DNA of 64,000 nt from [Clostridium] saccharolyticum WM1. Lineage in GTDB: Bacteria > Bacillota > Clostridia > Lachnospirales > Lachnospiraceae. Both the position numbers and the translations under genes were made by a program. Shown piece by piece: positions 34,202 to 42,584 of this stretch (position 1 is the first letter of the stretch; each line of letters begins with the position of its first letter). The notes under the pieces were generated by a model, which saw only the letters and a program-made list of their open reading frames with translations, did not search any database and was not told the DNA's origin. The stretch is taken from assembly GCF_000144625.1 (NCBI RefSeq), contig NC_014376.1, positions 3,348,001 through 3,412,000 on the forward strand, in the 5' to 3' direction.

Positions 34202-34594
34202 GCAGAAACGCTGTCCGGGCATGTGAGCGGCGGTGTTGCCCTGTGTAGCCTTTTGGCAGGCGGGGTGGCATCCTGATACCTATTAGCATCGTATCGCCCA
34301 CGTAGCGCCCGTGTGGAGAGAATGTGAGAAAGCCCCGGATGCGGTGAAGAATCCTCAGAATCAGGGCATTCCGGTAGGGTCGAAAGTGGTGCAGGTTAAA
34401 GGGTTTATGCTGCTTTGGCAGCCTAAACCCGAAAAACACCGACCGGCAAAGCCGTTCGGGGATTATGAAGTGACATAACTTTCTGCCCGAAGCCCTCATT
34501 TATTATGCTGGTTTCAGAAAAGGGCAAGGAAATCCGAGCATTTGCGGGGCTTGTTTTGCATACCGGGGCAGGAATCACAGAAAAAGGAGGCAGT
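34202..34594 (+). other. Candidate origin of transfer (oriT), non-coding
   Basis: About 390 bases without a supported gene, upstream of the RHH accessory protein and the relaxase. Contents: an ATCCTG hexamer at about 34270-34275 like the nick region of MOBP relaxases, next to a GATAC...GTATC inverted repeat; a long hairpin at 34401-34430 (GGGTTTA-T-GCTG loop CAGC-C-TAAACCC); and a second imperfect one near 34440-34460 (CCGACCGGC/GCCGTTCGG). Structure, place and lack of genes support oriT; the nick site is not proven. Confidence 0.5.
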
Positions 34595-35008
34595 ATGGCA
34601 AAGGAACCGGAGAAAGTCCGCACCGGCTTTTATATCGAAAAGGAAGTACTGGAGCGGTGCGATGAGCTGCTGGAGCAAGCCAATGTGAAATCTCGCAATG
34701 AATTTGTCACCGAGGCGCTGAGGTTTTACTGCGGGTATCTTATCTCACAGAAAATTGAAAATTATCTGTTGCAGAGCTTATCCTCCGTTCTCGTCAGCAC
34801 TATCCGGGATACGGAAAACCGTCTGGCCAGAATGGATTTTAAAATAGCCACCGAGCTTTCCAAGCTCTCTCATGTGGTGGCGTATACCCATGCGGTTGAC
34901 GATCAGGCACTGCAAAGCCTACACTTAAAATGTGTGGAGGAAGTAAAACGGATCAACGGTGCGATTGATTTTGAAGATGCATATAACTACCAAAAGCGGC
35001 GAACCTAA
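34595..35008 (+). CDS. Ribbon-helix-helix relaxosome accessory protein (MobC-like)
   Basis: 137 residues. N-terminal RHH fold (KVRTGFYIEKEVLERCDELL...RNEFVTEALRFY) followed by a long helical tail. AAAAAGGAGG before the ATG. Adjacent to the candidate oriT and upstream of the relaxase, so it probably binds oriT and helps the relaxase. Could instead be a partition or copy-control repressor. Confidence 0.75.
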   Translation: MAKEPEKVRTGFYIEKEVLERCDELLEQANVKSRNEFVTEALRFYCGYLISQKIENYLLQSLSSVLVSTIRDTENRLARMDFKIATELSKLSHVVAYTHAVDDQALQSLHLKCVEEVKRINGAIDFEDAYNYQKRRT

Positions 35009-35112
35009 AATTGTAAGATAAATTTGTTTCTTTTGGATATGGACTATGAAAGCATATCCGTTTATATGTTGGTGTACAGCATTGTAGTGCTGGGAAAGGA
35101 GATGAAAATGCG

Positions 35113-35400
35113 ATGGAGAAGAGTGAAATCTTTGAAATGGCAGTCCGGGAACTGACGGAAGCTTCAATAGAAAAGCGCAAGGAAGTTCTGGATGACAATG
35201 AGCTGCAGCTTTATGCCGAGGTAAAGTCTCTCAGCGCACAGGCTCGTGAGATTTTGAAATCACTGCCGGAGGATCAGCAGAAATTTCTCACCGATTATTT
35301 TGAGAAAACAAATCTGATTGCGGATCACGAATGCCAGCACCTCTATGTGCAGGGCGCAAAGGACTGTGTGGAGCTACTCAAAAAACTTGGTGCGCTGTAA
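35113..35400 (+). CDS. ICE-conserved small helical protein
   Basis: 95 residues, fully helical and acidic, no membrane segment. Ends before a terminator; the following 2.6 kb is AT-rich cargo, and the relaxase comes after that. Domain not recognised. Confidence 0.6.
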   Translation: MEKSEIFEMAVRELTEASIEKRKEVLDDNELQLYAEVKSLSAQAREILKSLPEDQQKFLTDYFEKTNLIADHECQHLYVQGAKDCVELLKKLGAL

Positions 35401-35410
35401 CGAAACATAG

Positions 35411-35446
35411 GTAAGCGGCCTCTGCGGGAGTAGGGGCCGTTTTTCA
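35411..35446 (+). terminator. Rho-independent terminator
   Basis: CGGCC...GGGGCCG stem followed by TTTTT, ending the operon before the cargo block. Confidence 0.75.
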
Positions 35447-35554
35447 TATGCATAATTTCTTAATGATTTCTTTAGAGTAGGATGATATAATATTTCTAAA
35501 CAAACGCAATGTTGTTTGCGGATAAATAAGAATTTAACAGGGGTAATTTATATA

Positions 35555-35998
35555 ATGGAGCTAAAGTACAAACCAGCTAGAAATATGGATATTGAACCTA
35601 TATTCAAACTTAATAAAGCACTAATTGACGAGTATGAAAACATAGAAATTATTGATTATCAGAAAGTTTTGTTATGGGTACGGAATAAGATTGAAACGCA
35701 TATACAAGAGTATATATACGTTATGTTTAACGGAAAAAAAGTGGGATATTACTATTTCCATCATACAGATGGAAAAATGGAAATTGATGATTTGTATGTT
35801 TTCCCTCAATATCGAAATATGGGCATAGGAACAGAAATATTGAAAAAGTGTATTTCTGAAACGAACCTTCCCATTTTCCTTTATGTTTTTGCAAGCAACA
35901 AAAGAGCCATTGCTTTATATCAAAGGTTAGGTTTTGAGATAACAGAAACAATTAAAGGCTCTCGATATATTATGCAGCGTCAGGGGCTTTTCACATAA
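35555..35998 (+). CDS. GNAT acetyltransferase (cargo)
   Basis: 147 residues. GNAT motifs: IDDLYVFPQYRNMGIGTEIL (motif A with acetyl-CoA loop) and NKRAIALYQRLGFEI (motif B). AT-rich compared with the flanking backbone, with TATAAT box at about 35485. Weak ribosome site. Substrate unknown; many mobile GNATs modify antibiotics, but this is not shown here. Confidence 0.82.
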   Translation: MELKYKPARNMDIEPIFKLNKALIDEYENIEIIDYQKVLLWVRNKIETHIQEYIYVMFNGKKVGYYYFHHTDGKMEIDDLYVFPQYRNMGIGTEILKKCISETNLPIFLYVFASNKRAIALYQRLGFEITETIKGSRYIMQRQGLFT

Positions 35999-36058
35999 TT
36001 CAAAGATATAGTAAATTTTGTTTAGCAAAGATGATATAATAAAAACGAAGGGGAAAAG

Positions 36059-36481
36059 ATGATTTATAAAGAAAATATATTACAGTACGATGATTACTAT
36101 AGATTAAGAAAAAGTGTAGATTGGAACAATTTCTCAAAAGAACAAACTATATCAGCACTTAAAAGAAGTCTTTATGATATAGTTGCGATTGATAATAAAA
36201 CTGTTGTTGGTATGGGTAGATTAATTGGAGATGGCTTATATTACACAATTGTGGATATAGTAGTAATGCCTGAGTACCAGTCAAAAGGAATTGGCAGTGA
36301 ACTGATCAAAAGAATACTAGACTATGTGGATAGCCAAACGCCGCTTTGTGGACGTGCCAGCATTCAATTAATTGCGGATAAAGGAAAAGAATCGTTTTAT
36401 GAAAAAATGGGGTTCAAGAAAATCCCTCATGAGAATTGTGGTTCAGGTATGAGGAAAGTTATACGTAAAGGCGAAATCTAA
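36059..36481 (+). CDS. GNAT acetyltransferase (cargo), second
   Basis: 140 residues. Motif A VDIVVMPEYQSKGIGSELI and a C-terminal KGKESFYEKMGFKK. GAAGGGGAAAAG precedes the ATG and a TATAAT box lies at about 36035. It follows the first GNAT by 60 bases; both share a GATGATATAATA promoter element, which points to paired acquisition. Confidence 0.83.
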   Translation: MIYKENILQYDDYYRLRKSVDWNNFSKEQTISALKRSLYDIVAIDNKTVVGMGRLIGDGLYYTIVDIVVMPEYQSKGIGSELIKRILDYVDSQTPLCGRASIQLIADKGKESFYEKMGFKKIPHENCGSGMRKVIRKGEI

Positions 36482-36530
36482 ACCTCGACTTATTAGGAGA
36501 GTATAAGAAACTCTCATTGGAGGTGGTATT

Positions 36531-36880
36531 TTGGCAAAGCATGATTTTGGAATCCTTGATCAGTTTGAAGAAAACATATGGTATCAGGAGTATGAGCCTG
36601 AAAAATATAACTGTATTTCTGTGGACATGGATGTGATGGATGAGGTCTTCGGCGTCTATCGGGAAGAAATAGAGCAAATCAAATCCTTTGCTTGCATTTC
36701 CACTCAGCCAATATGCGGGCTTGAAGAAAGCGGAATTACCCTCCATATTCTCTTAAATCCTTCTGTGATGTTATTACCAAAGCAAACCGCCAACTTCAAT
36801 CACATCAGCTTATTTTATTGATTGATAAAATACAGGAAGCAATAAAAAATGATAAATACTTAATACATTTTGGCATATGA
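36531..36880 (+). pseudogene. Frameshifted conserved hypothetical gene (cargo)
   Basis: Starts at TTG 36531 with GGAGGTGG. The frame reads ...CGLEESGIT to about 36741, and the homologous-looking continuation PPYSLKSFCDVITKANRQLQ...YLIHFGI is in another frame and ends at TGA 36880. One missing base near 36739-36742 explains both. About 116 residues if repaired. Family not recognised. Confidence 0.65.
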
Positions 36881-36925
36881 ACGGTTCTTAATGAACGTAT
36901 TCAAGGGCAAAAGGATAATTCCAAT

Positions 36926-36953
36926 GAGCGACCCGTTGTCGCTCTTTTCTTTT
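36926..36953 (+). terminator. Terminator
   Basis: GAGCGAC CCGTT GTCGCTC followed by TTTTCTTTT. Confidence 0.85.
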
Positions 36954-37011
36954 ACTCAAATTTGATAATACTGTTTTATTAATGTGATCGCCAAACAAAT
37001 ATAAGAAGTAC

Positions 37012-37042
37012 TTGACTATCCCCTTGGGGGTTGGCTTAAGAT
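37012..37042 (+). promoter_or_regulatory. MerR-type promoter with 19-base spacer
   Basis: TTGACT and TAAGAT are separated by 19 bases holding the dyad CCCCTTGGGG. A long spacer with a central dyad is the hallmark of MerR-controlled promoters. It drives the MerR gene itself, implying autoregulation. Confidence 0.7.
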
Positions 37043-37082
37043 AATTTTGAGAGCAATAAGAATCGTGTTAGGAGGAAAATTT

Positions 37083-37979
37083 ATGCTGATAAAAGAAGTT
37101 TGTGAGAAATGCAGGCTAACAAAAAAGGCAATAGAATATTACGAGTCTAAAAATCTGATACATCCGCAGATACTCGAAAACGGATACAGGAATTACAGCG
37201 ATTCCGATATATCTGCACTGAAAGAGATATCTGTGCTTAGAAAATGTGGTATCAGCATTGCCGATATTGCAGAGATACTAATTAGCTCAAATAAACCGGC
37301 GGCTTTAGCCAAGTGCAAATATATCACGGAATTACGGATGCAACGTTTGAATGATATACAAAAGTGTATGGACAGTCTGATTGCCAATTACGATGTGAAT
37401 CGTGAATTTGACTATCTGCAAACGCATGATGCGGACTTATACACCGTAAAAGAGAAATTGGTTTTTGCTTTTCCCGGAAACTATGGCCTTTATGTATCAA
37501 TGCATTTTGGCAGATTCCTGAACGGGACAATTGAAACTGAGAAACAACGAAAAGCTTATGATGCTATCGTGCAGTACCTTGATCATGTGGATGTGTATTT
37601 GCCTTCAGAGCTTTCTGAATTTTTGGAATTGCTTTTCAATGCAAGTGAAAAAATTGATGCGCTAAAGATGGAAGAAGAAATAAACGGAAAAATGCATAAA
37701 ATGCTTGCTGATACAGACTGTTACTTGGAACGCAACCGGGAAGAAATTGAACGGTATATTGAATTTAAAAGCTCTGATGAGTATCAGAATTCCGATGCAG
37801 GCAAAATTCAAAGGTACATGTTGGATTTTCAAAAAGAAAGCGGCTATCAAGAGGTTTTAATAGCCAACATGAAAATACTCAGTCCCGCTTATGCTGAATA
37901 TTTGAAAAAGGTTGAAGCAGCAAATGACATTATGCTGAAAAAGTTTCCAAAAGCAAAGGATATGTATGAATTAAATTAA
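37083..37979 (+). CDS. MerR-family regulator with large effector domain (cargo)
   Basis: 298 residues. N-terminal winged HTH (MLIKEVCEKCRLTKKAIEYYESKNLI...NGYRNYSDSDI) and coiled-coil, then about 200 residues of helical C-terminal domain, longer than in metal-sensing MerR proteins and more like the drug-sensing TipA/BmrR style. No Cys metal site is seen. TAGGAGG before ATG 37083. No target transporter is adjacent apart from itself. Confidence 0.85.
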   Translation: MLIKEVCEKCRLTKKAIEYYESKNLIHPQILENGYRNYSDSDISALKEISVLRKCGISIADIAEILISSNKPAALAKCKYITELRMQRLNDIQKCMDSLIANYDVNREFDYLQTHDADLYTVKEKLVFAFPGNYGLYVSMHFGRFLNGTIETEKQRKAYDAIVQYLDHVDVYLPSELSEFLELLFNASEKIDALKMEEEINGKMHKMLADTDCYLERNREEIERYIEFKSSDEYQNSDAGKIQRYMLDFQKESGYQEVLIANMKILSPAYAEYLKKVEAANDIMLKKFPKAKDMYELN

Positions 37980-38003
37980 TATACGATTTATGATTTATTC
38001 TTT

Positions 38004-38036
38004 AGGGCGATCATAAAGTTGATCGCTCTTTTCTTT
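38004..38036 (+). terminator. Terminator
   Basis: AGGGCGATC...GATCGCTCT stem followed by TTTTCTTTT; ends the cargo block 30 bases before the relaxase. Confidence 0.8.
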
Positions 38037-38064
38037 TGCCCAAAAACGCAGAAAGGAGGCTGCC

Positions 38065-40863
38065 ATGCCGAAAATCATCTTTACCTCGCAATATATGCGG
38101 GATGCCCCGCCAGCCCAGCTTGAAAACTATGTGAAGTACATCGGAACCCGTGAGGGTGTGGAAAAAATTGATGAGAGCAAGCTGTTGCTTTCGGCTACGG
38201 TAAAACAGCAGCAGCTGATCCAACAGATCATCCGGAATATTCTCTCTGCCAAAGATATGCTGGAGTATGCCGACTACTGTGAAAGCCCTACCATCGGCAA
38301 CGCTACCGAATTTATTTCCCTGGCATTGGAACAGAACCTAAACCTCATTGGCAAGCGGGAAAATTATGTGGAGTATATCGCAGGCCGTCCCCGTGTGGAG
38401 CGGACCGGCGAGCATGGTCTGTTTACCGATGTGGGAGTGCCGGTGGTGCTGGCGCAGGTACAGGAGGATGTGTGCCAGCACAAGGGTGCTGTCTGGACTC
38501 ATGTCATCAGCCTACGCCGGGAGGATGCCGCAAGGCTTGGATATGACAGAGGCAGGCAGTGGCAGGATTTGCTCCGCAGCAAAAAAGCCATGCTCTGCAA
38601 GTATATGAAAATCGACAGTGAAAACCTCTGCTGGTATGCTGCCTTTCATAATGAAAGCCATCATCCCCATGTGCATCTCATGGTTTACTCCGCCAAAGAC
38701 GATGACGGCTTCCTTACCGAGCCTGCCATTGAAGGCATGCGCTCGGAGCTGGCACACGATATCTTCCGTCAGGACTTCGCCCACATTTATGAGCATCAGA
38801 ACGAAGCCCGCAGCCAGCTCAAGCAGGGTGCCGCCGATGTGATGGCCGAGCTGCTTTCACAGGTACAGGATCGTGTCTGTGAAAACAAAGCCATCGAAGC
38901 GGATCTGCTGCTGTTATCGAAACGGCTTCAAAACACAGGGGGTAAAAAGGTGTATGGATACCTCAAGGCAGATGTTAAAGCCATCATCGACCGCATCGTA
39001 GATGAGCTTTCTAAGGAAGAACGGATCGACAAGCTCTACCGGGCATGGAACGACTGGCAGAATGAAATCCTCAAGACTTACACGAATAAGCTGCCACCCC
39101 TTCCTCCTCTCTCCCAGCAGAAACAATTTAAGAGTATTAAAAACATGGTGATCGCCGAAGCATTAAAGCTGGGTGGTCACCATTTCTCATTTGAGGATGA
39201 AGATGCACCAGAACCGGAGCTTACAGAGCCTGCGGACGGCGAAACGGAGGAAGCCTTTATGGAGCCTGCCGATGTGGTCTTTCGTGCCGATTGGAGCAAG
39301 CAATACAAGCTGGCGAGAAAATATTTCTACGGCAGCGAGGACGTGCCTCAGGATTTTGATAAGGCATACATTCTTTTCTTGCTGGAAGCGGAATCCGGAA
39401 ATGCCCTTGCCATGCATGATCTCGGCAGAATGTTCGCCGATGGCTTGTGTCGTGAAATTGACTTGCAGATTGCTCACGCATGGTATGAAAAAGCACTGGC
39501 TGCTTTTTTATCCGCAGAGAAAGAAAAGCCGAAACCCTATCTGGAATACCGCATCGGAAAAATATACGCCGCTGGTCTTGGAACCGAACAAGATTATGGG
39601 CAGGCAGCCTCATGGTTTCAGGAGGCGGCAGAAAAAAATCATAAATACGCCCAATACTCCCTCGGCTGTTTGTATTACCGTGGTCAGGGTGTTCCACAGG
39701 ATTATACAGAGGCGCTCTGTCTCTATACTCTGTCTGCCAATGAGGGGAACCCCTATGCGGATTATGAGCTTGCCAAAATGTATCGTAACGGTGTTGGTAC
39801 GCTCGTGAATGCGGATATATCCACCCAGCATTTCAAAGCCGCCTTTTCCGGATTTTATCGTCTGGAAAAGGACAGCCATGATGACAAGCTGCAATACCGC
39901 CTTGGTCAGATGCTTTACACCGGAACTGGTACGGACAAAGATATGCAGGCTGCAGTTTCTTATCTGGAGAAATCAGCACAGCTTGGAAATGTAAATGCCC
40001 AATGTCTGCTGGGCAAGGTGTGTCTGGAAACCGGTATCGGAAACCCTGTACAGGCGGTGGCTAGGATGGTCAAAGCAGCGGAGGCCGGAAACGCCGGAGC
40101 GCAGTATGCCCTCGGAAAGTTGTACCGGGATGGCACTCATGTAGATAAAGACATTCCAAAAGCAGTGGCTATGTTCACAGCTGCCGCAGAACAGAAAAAC
40201 GAGTATGCCGCTTACCAACTCGGCAAGCTGTATCTGTCCAGTGCGGATCTTCCGAAGAATCTTCCGGAAGCGGTCAAGTGGCTCACGCTTTCCTCCGACC
40301 TTAGCAATGCTTATGCCGGGTACTCACTGGCCAAGCTGTATCTTTCCGGTGATGGCATTCCCAAGGATGTCGGTGCGGCAATCAGGCTGTTCACCTTATC
40401 GGCAGAGAAGAAAAATGAATTTGCCGCCTATCAGCTCGGCAAGCTCTATCTCCAAGGGGAAGATGTCCCAAAGAATGTGGAAGCCGCTATCCGTTGGCTG
40501 ACCGCTTCTGCCAATCAGGGAAACCAATATGCACAGTATGCTCTTGGTAAGCTGTATTTTTATGACGGCGATGTTCCCCGTGACAAGGAAAAGAGCCTTT
40601 ACTGGCTGGGACTGGCTGCGACGCAGGGCAATGTCTATGCGCAGTACTTTATTGACAACATCAACAACTATCGCAATCCCTCGGTGCTACTGGCAGCCAC
40701 CCGGCTTATGCATCGGCTGGAGAATTTGTTCCGGGAGGATTACCGAAGAACCGCAGGAATCGCTGCCGGTCAAATCGACTGCAAGCGCAGACGGAAGCTG
40801 CAGGAGAAAAAGCAGGCGCAGGGTCACAAGCGGGATGACTATGCGCCGCAAATTTATTTATGA
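38065..40863 (+). CDS. MobP-type relaxase fused to Sel1-like repeats
   Basis: 932 residues. The N-terminal part (about 1-340) is a relaxase: it opens PKIIFTSQYMRDAPPAQ with a candidate catalytic Tyr nearby, and the metal-binding motif ESHHPHVHLMVYS lies at about residues 195-207. Nicks oriT and pilots the strand. The C-terminal part (about 410-870) is a row of roughly a dozen Sel1-like repeats (e.g. AMHDLGRMFADG, AQYSLGCLYYRGQG, AAYQLGKLYLQGEDVP), an alpha-solenoid for protein binding. Most MOBP relaxases end in primase or helicase-type modules, so the solenoid is unusual. AAAGGAGG site. Confidence 0.9.
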   Translation: MPKIIFTSQYMRDAPPAQLENYVKYIGTREGVEKIDESKLLLSATVKQQQLIQQIIRNILSAKDMLEYADYCESPTIGNATEFISLALEQNLNLIGKRENYVEYIAGRPRVERTGEHGLFTDVGVPVVLAQVQEDVCQHKGAVWTHVISLRREDAARLGYDRGRQWQDLLRSKKAMLCKYMKIDSENLCWYAAFHNESHHPHVHLMVYSAKDDDGFLTEPAIEGMRSELAHDIFRQDFAHIYEHQNEARSQLKQGAADVMAELLSQVQDRVCENKAIEADLLLLSKRLQNTGGKKVYGYLKADVKAIIDRIVDELSKEERIDKLYRAWNDWQNEILKTYTNKLPPLPPLSQQKQFKSIKNMVIAEALKLGGHHFSFEDEDAPEPELTEPADGETEEAFMEPADVVFRADWSKQYKLARKYFYGSEDVPQDFDKAYILFLLEAESGNALAMHDLGRMFADGLCREIDLQIAHAWYEKALAAFLSAEKEKPKPYLEYRIGKIYAAGLGTEQDYGQAASWFQEAAEKNHKYAQYSLGCLYYRGQGVPQDYTEALCLYTLSANEGNPYADYELAKMYRNGVGTLVNADISTQHFKAAFSGFYRLEKDSHDDKLQYRLGQMLYTGTGTDKDMQAAVSYLEKSAQLGNVNAQCLLGKVCLETGIGNPVQAVARMVKAAEAGNAGAQYALGKLYRDGTHVDKDIPKAVAMFTAAAEQKNEYAAYQLGKLYLSSADLPKNLPEAVKWLTLSSDLSNAYAGYSLAKLYLSGDGIPKDVGAAIRLFTLSAEKKNEFAAYQLGKLYLQGEDVPKNVEAAIRWLTASANQGNQYAQYALGKLYFYDGDVPRDKEKSLYWLGLAATQGNVYAQYFIDNINNYRNPSVLLAATRLMHRLENLFREDYRRTAGIAAGQIDCKRRRKLQEKKQAQGHKRDDYAPQIYL

Positions 40864-40878
40864 TGGGAGGTTTTACTC

Positions 40879-41811
40879 ATGTCAGACTACATCCATTTTA
40901 CAGACGAACAAAAGGAACGAGCCAACTCCGTAGACTTGGTGGACTTCCTCCAGCGGCAAGGAGAAAAGCTCCTGCCATCAGGGAGGGATAAGCGGCTGGC
41001 CAGCGATCACAGCATCACCGTTCGGGGCAACCGCTGGTACGATCACGCTTCTGAGGAGGGCAGTTATGCTATTGATCTTGTGAAACGGCTCTATAATCTG
41101 TCTTTCCCGGAGGCGGTTAGCCTCCTGCTGGGTGGTGAGCAAGGAGTAGAATACCGGCAGCACAGCAAATTCAGTGAACCGGAGCAGCGAAAGCCATTCG
41201 CTCTGCCGCCAGCGCACACGGATATGCGCCGGGTGTTTGCTTATCTCATTAAACAGCGCTGTATCAGCCGAGAGGTGGTGTCGGAGTTTGCCAGAGAGAA
41301 GCTGCTGTTTGAGGATGCAGAATACCACAACGCTGTGTTTGTTGGCTTCGATGAAAAATGCGTTGCCCGCCATGCCCATAAGAAAAGTACGGCAACCGGC
41401 AGTGCTTTTCGCATCAATGTAGAGGGCAGCCATCCGGCCTACAGCTTTCATTACGTTTCCAAGAATCCAAGCCCCAACAACCTGTTTGTGTTTGAAGCAC
41501 CTATTGATCTGCTGTCCTACATCAGTTTGCATCCACAGAATTGGAAAAACGCCAGTTATGTGGCGCTGAACGGTGTGTCGGAACAGCCGGTGCTAAAACT
41601 ATTGGAACTGTACCCTCAGCTTCAACGAGTGACACTTTGTCTGGACAATGATAAAGCTGGTCATAAAGCCGCCAGCCGCATTCATGAAACATTACGGCAG
41701 CAGAGATTTGAAGATGTGGTGTATGATGTTTCCGCACACAAGGACTGGAATGAAGATTTGAAAGCATTATACTCGCAGGAGCAAGCCGCACCATCTATGG
41801 TAATGACATAA
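40879..41811 (+). CDS. DUF3991/TOPRIM primase-like protein
   Basis: 310 residues. N-terminal zinc-free primase-like region (NRWYDHASEEGSYAIDLVKRLY), middle DUF3991-like part, C-terminal TOPRIM domain with the acidic Glu of FVFEAPIDLLSY and LCLDNDKAGHKAA. Expected to act in DNA priming or processing after transfer. Starts 15 bases after the relaxase with GGGAGG. Confidence 0.87.
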   Translation: MSDYIHFTDEQKERANSVDLVDFLQRQGEKLLPSGRDKRLASDHSITVRGNRWYDHASEEGSYAIDLVKRLYNLSFPEAVSLLLGGEQGVEYRQHSKFSEPEQRKPFALPPAHTDMRRVFAYLIKQRCISREVVSEFAREKLLFEDAEYHNAVFVGFDEKCVARHAHKKSTATGSAFRINVEGSHPAYSFHYVSKNPSPNNLFVFEAPIDLLSYISLHPQNWKNASYVALNGVSEQPVLKLLELYPQLQRVTLCLDNDKAGHKAASRIHETLRQQRFEDVVYDVSAHKDWNEDLKALYSQEQAAPSMVMT

Positions 41812-41897
41812 AAAGCATGACAGCTGATGAGTAACCGTCATGCTCAGTTTGCTTATTAACCAAATGTTACTAAAGCGGATTAACTGGAGTTTGCAGA

Positions 41898-42437
41898 CTA
41901 TATTCCAACTATTTTTCTTGCTGTATTTGCTGTTCGGATTGTAATCTTGTCCCTTATATTTGAACTGGCAGTCTTTGACCACCAATTTGTCTTTTGATAA
42001 TCTTTTCGGTTAAAAGACCAGAAAACAGCATTTTTATAATTGTATACTTTCTCATACTCCTCTTTAGGATTTCCAACCTTATTATAAAACTCGTTATAAG
42101 ATAAGGGAGGAAACATAAAAATAAGGTTATCATATATGTCCTTGTTATCATCGCCCCACCAATCGGGCGCATTATTTAATATATCTTCCAATTCTTCCTG
42201 TAAAATAATAAAAACTGGTATATCTAACTCAAACTTGTTTTTTATCATCATTTTTATTGTATTTACAAGAATAGCCGTATCATCTATATCACTTGAAAAG
42301 ATAACGTTGCCGCTATTGAGGTGTGTAAAAACTTCTGTATAGCCCATTTCTACAAAACCTGTTTTTAGTTCAGACATTGCTATCTTATTTTTGCCGCTTA
42401 CATTGATACCTCTTAATAATGCAATGTATCTTTTCAT
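41898..42437 (-). CDS. DUF1697 family protein (cargo)
   Basis: 179 residues. Family opening MKRYIALLRGINVSGKNKI and the HLNSGNVIFSSD box are clear. Function unknown. AGAGGTGA before ATG 42437; a GTG 12 bases earlier is less likely. AT-rich, opposite strand, with TATAAT promoter facing it at about 42545. A cargo gene between the primase-like and coupling-protein genes. Confidence 0.85.
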   Translation of the reverse strand: MKRYIALLRGINVSGKNKIAMSELKTGFVEMGYTEVFTHLNSGNVIFSSDIDDTAILVNTIKMMIKNKFELDIPVFIILQEELEDILNNAPDWWGDDNKDIYDNLIFMFPPLSYNEFYNKVGNPKEEYEKVYNYKNAVFWSFNRKDYQKTNWWSKTASSNIRDKITIRTANTARKIVGI

Positions 42438-42584
42438 ATACAATTTCACCTCTTAGAATTCTGATTTAATAATTCGTCTACTATCTTAAACTTGATTAAC
42501 AATTGCCGAGCCTTATATTTCTAAGGCCAATATTTACAGTCATTATACTACAAGTTCAATTCAAATAAAAGAAAGGAGTTCCCT

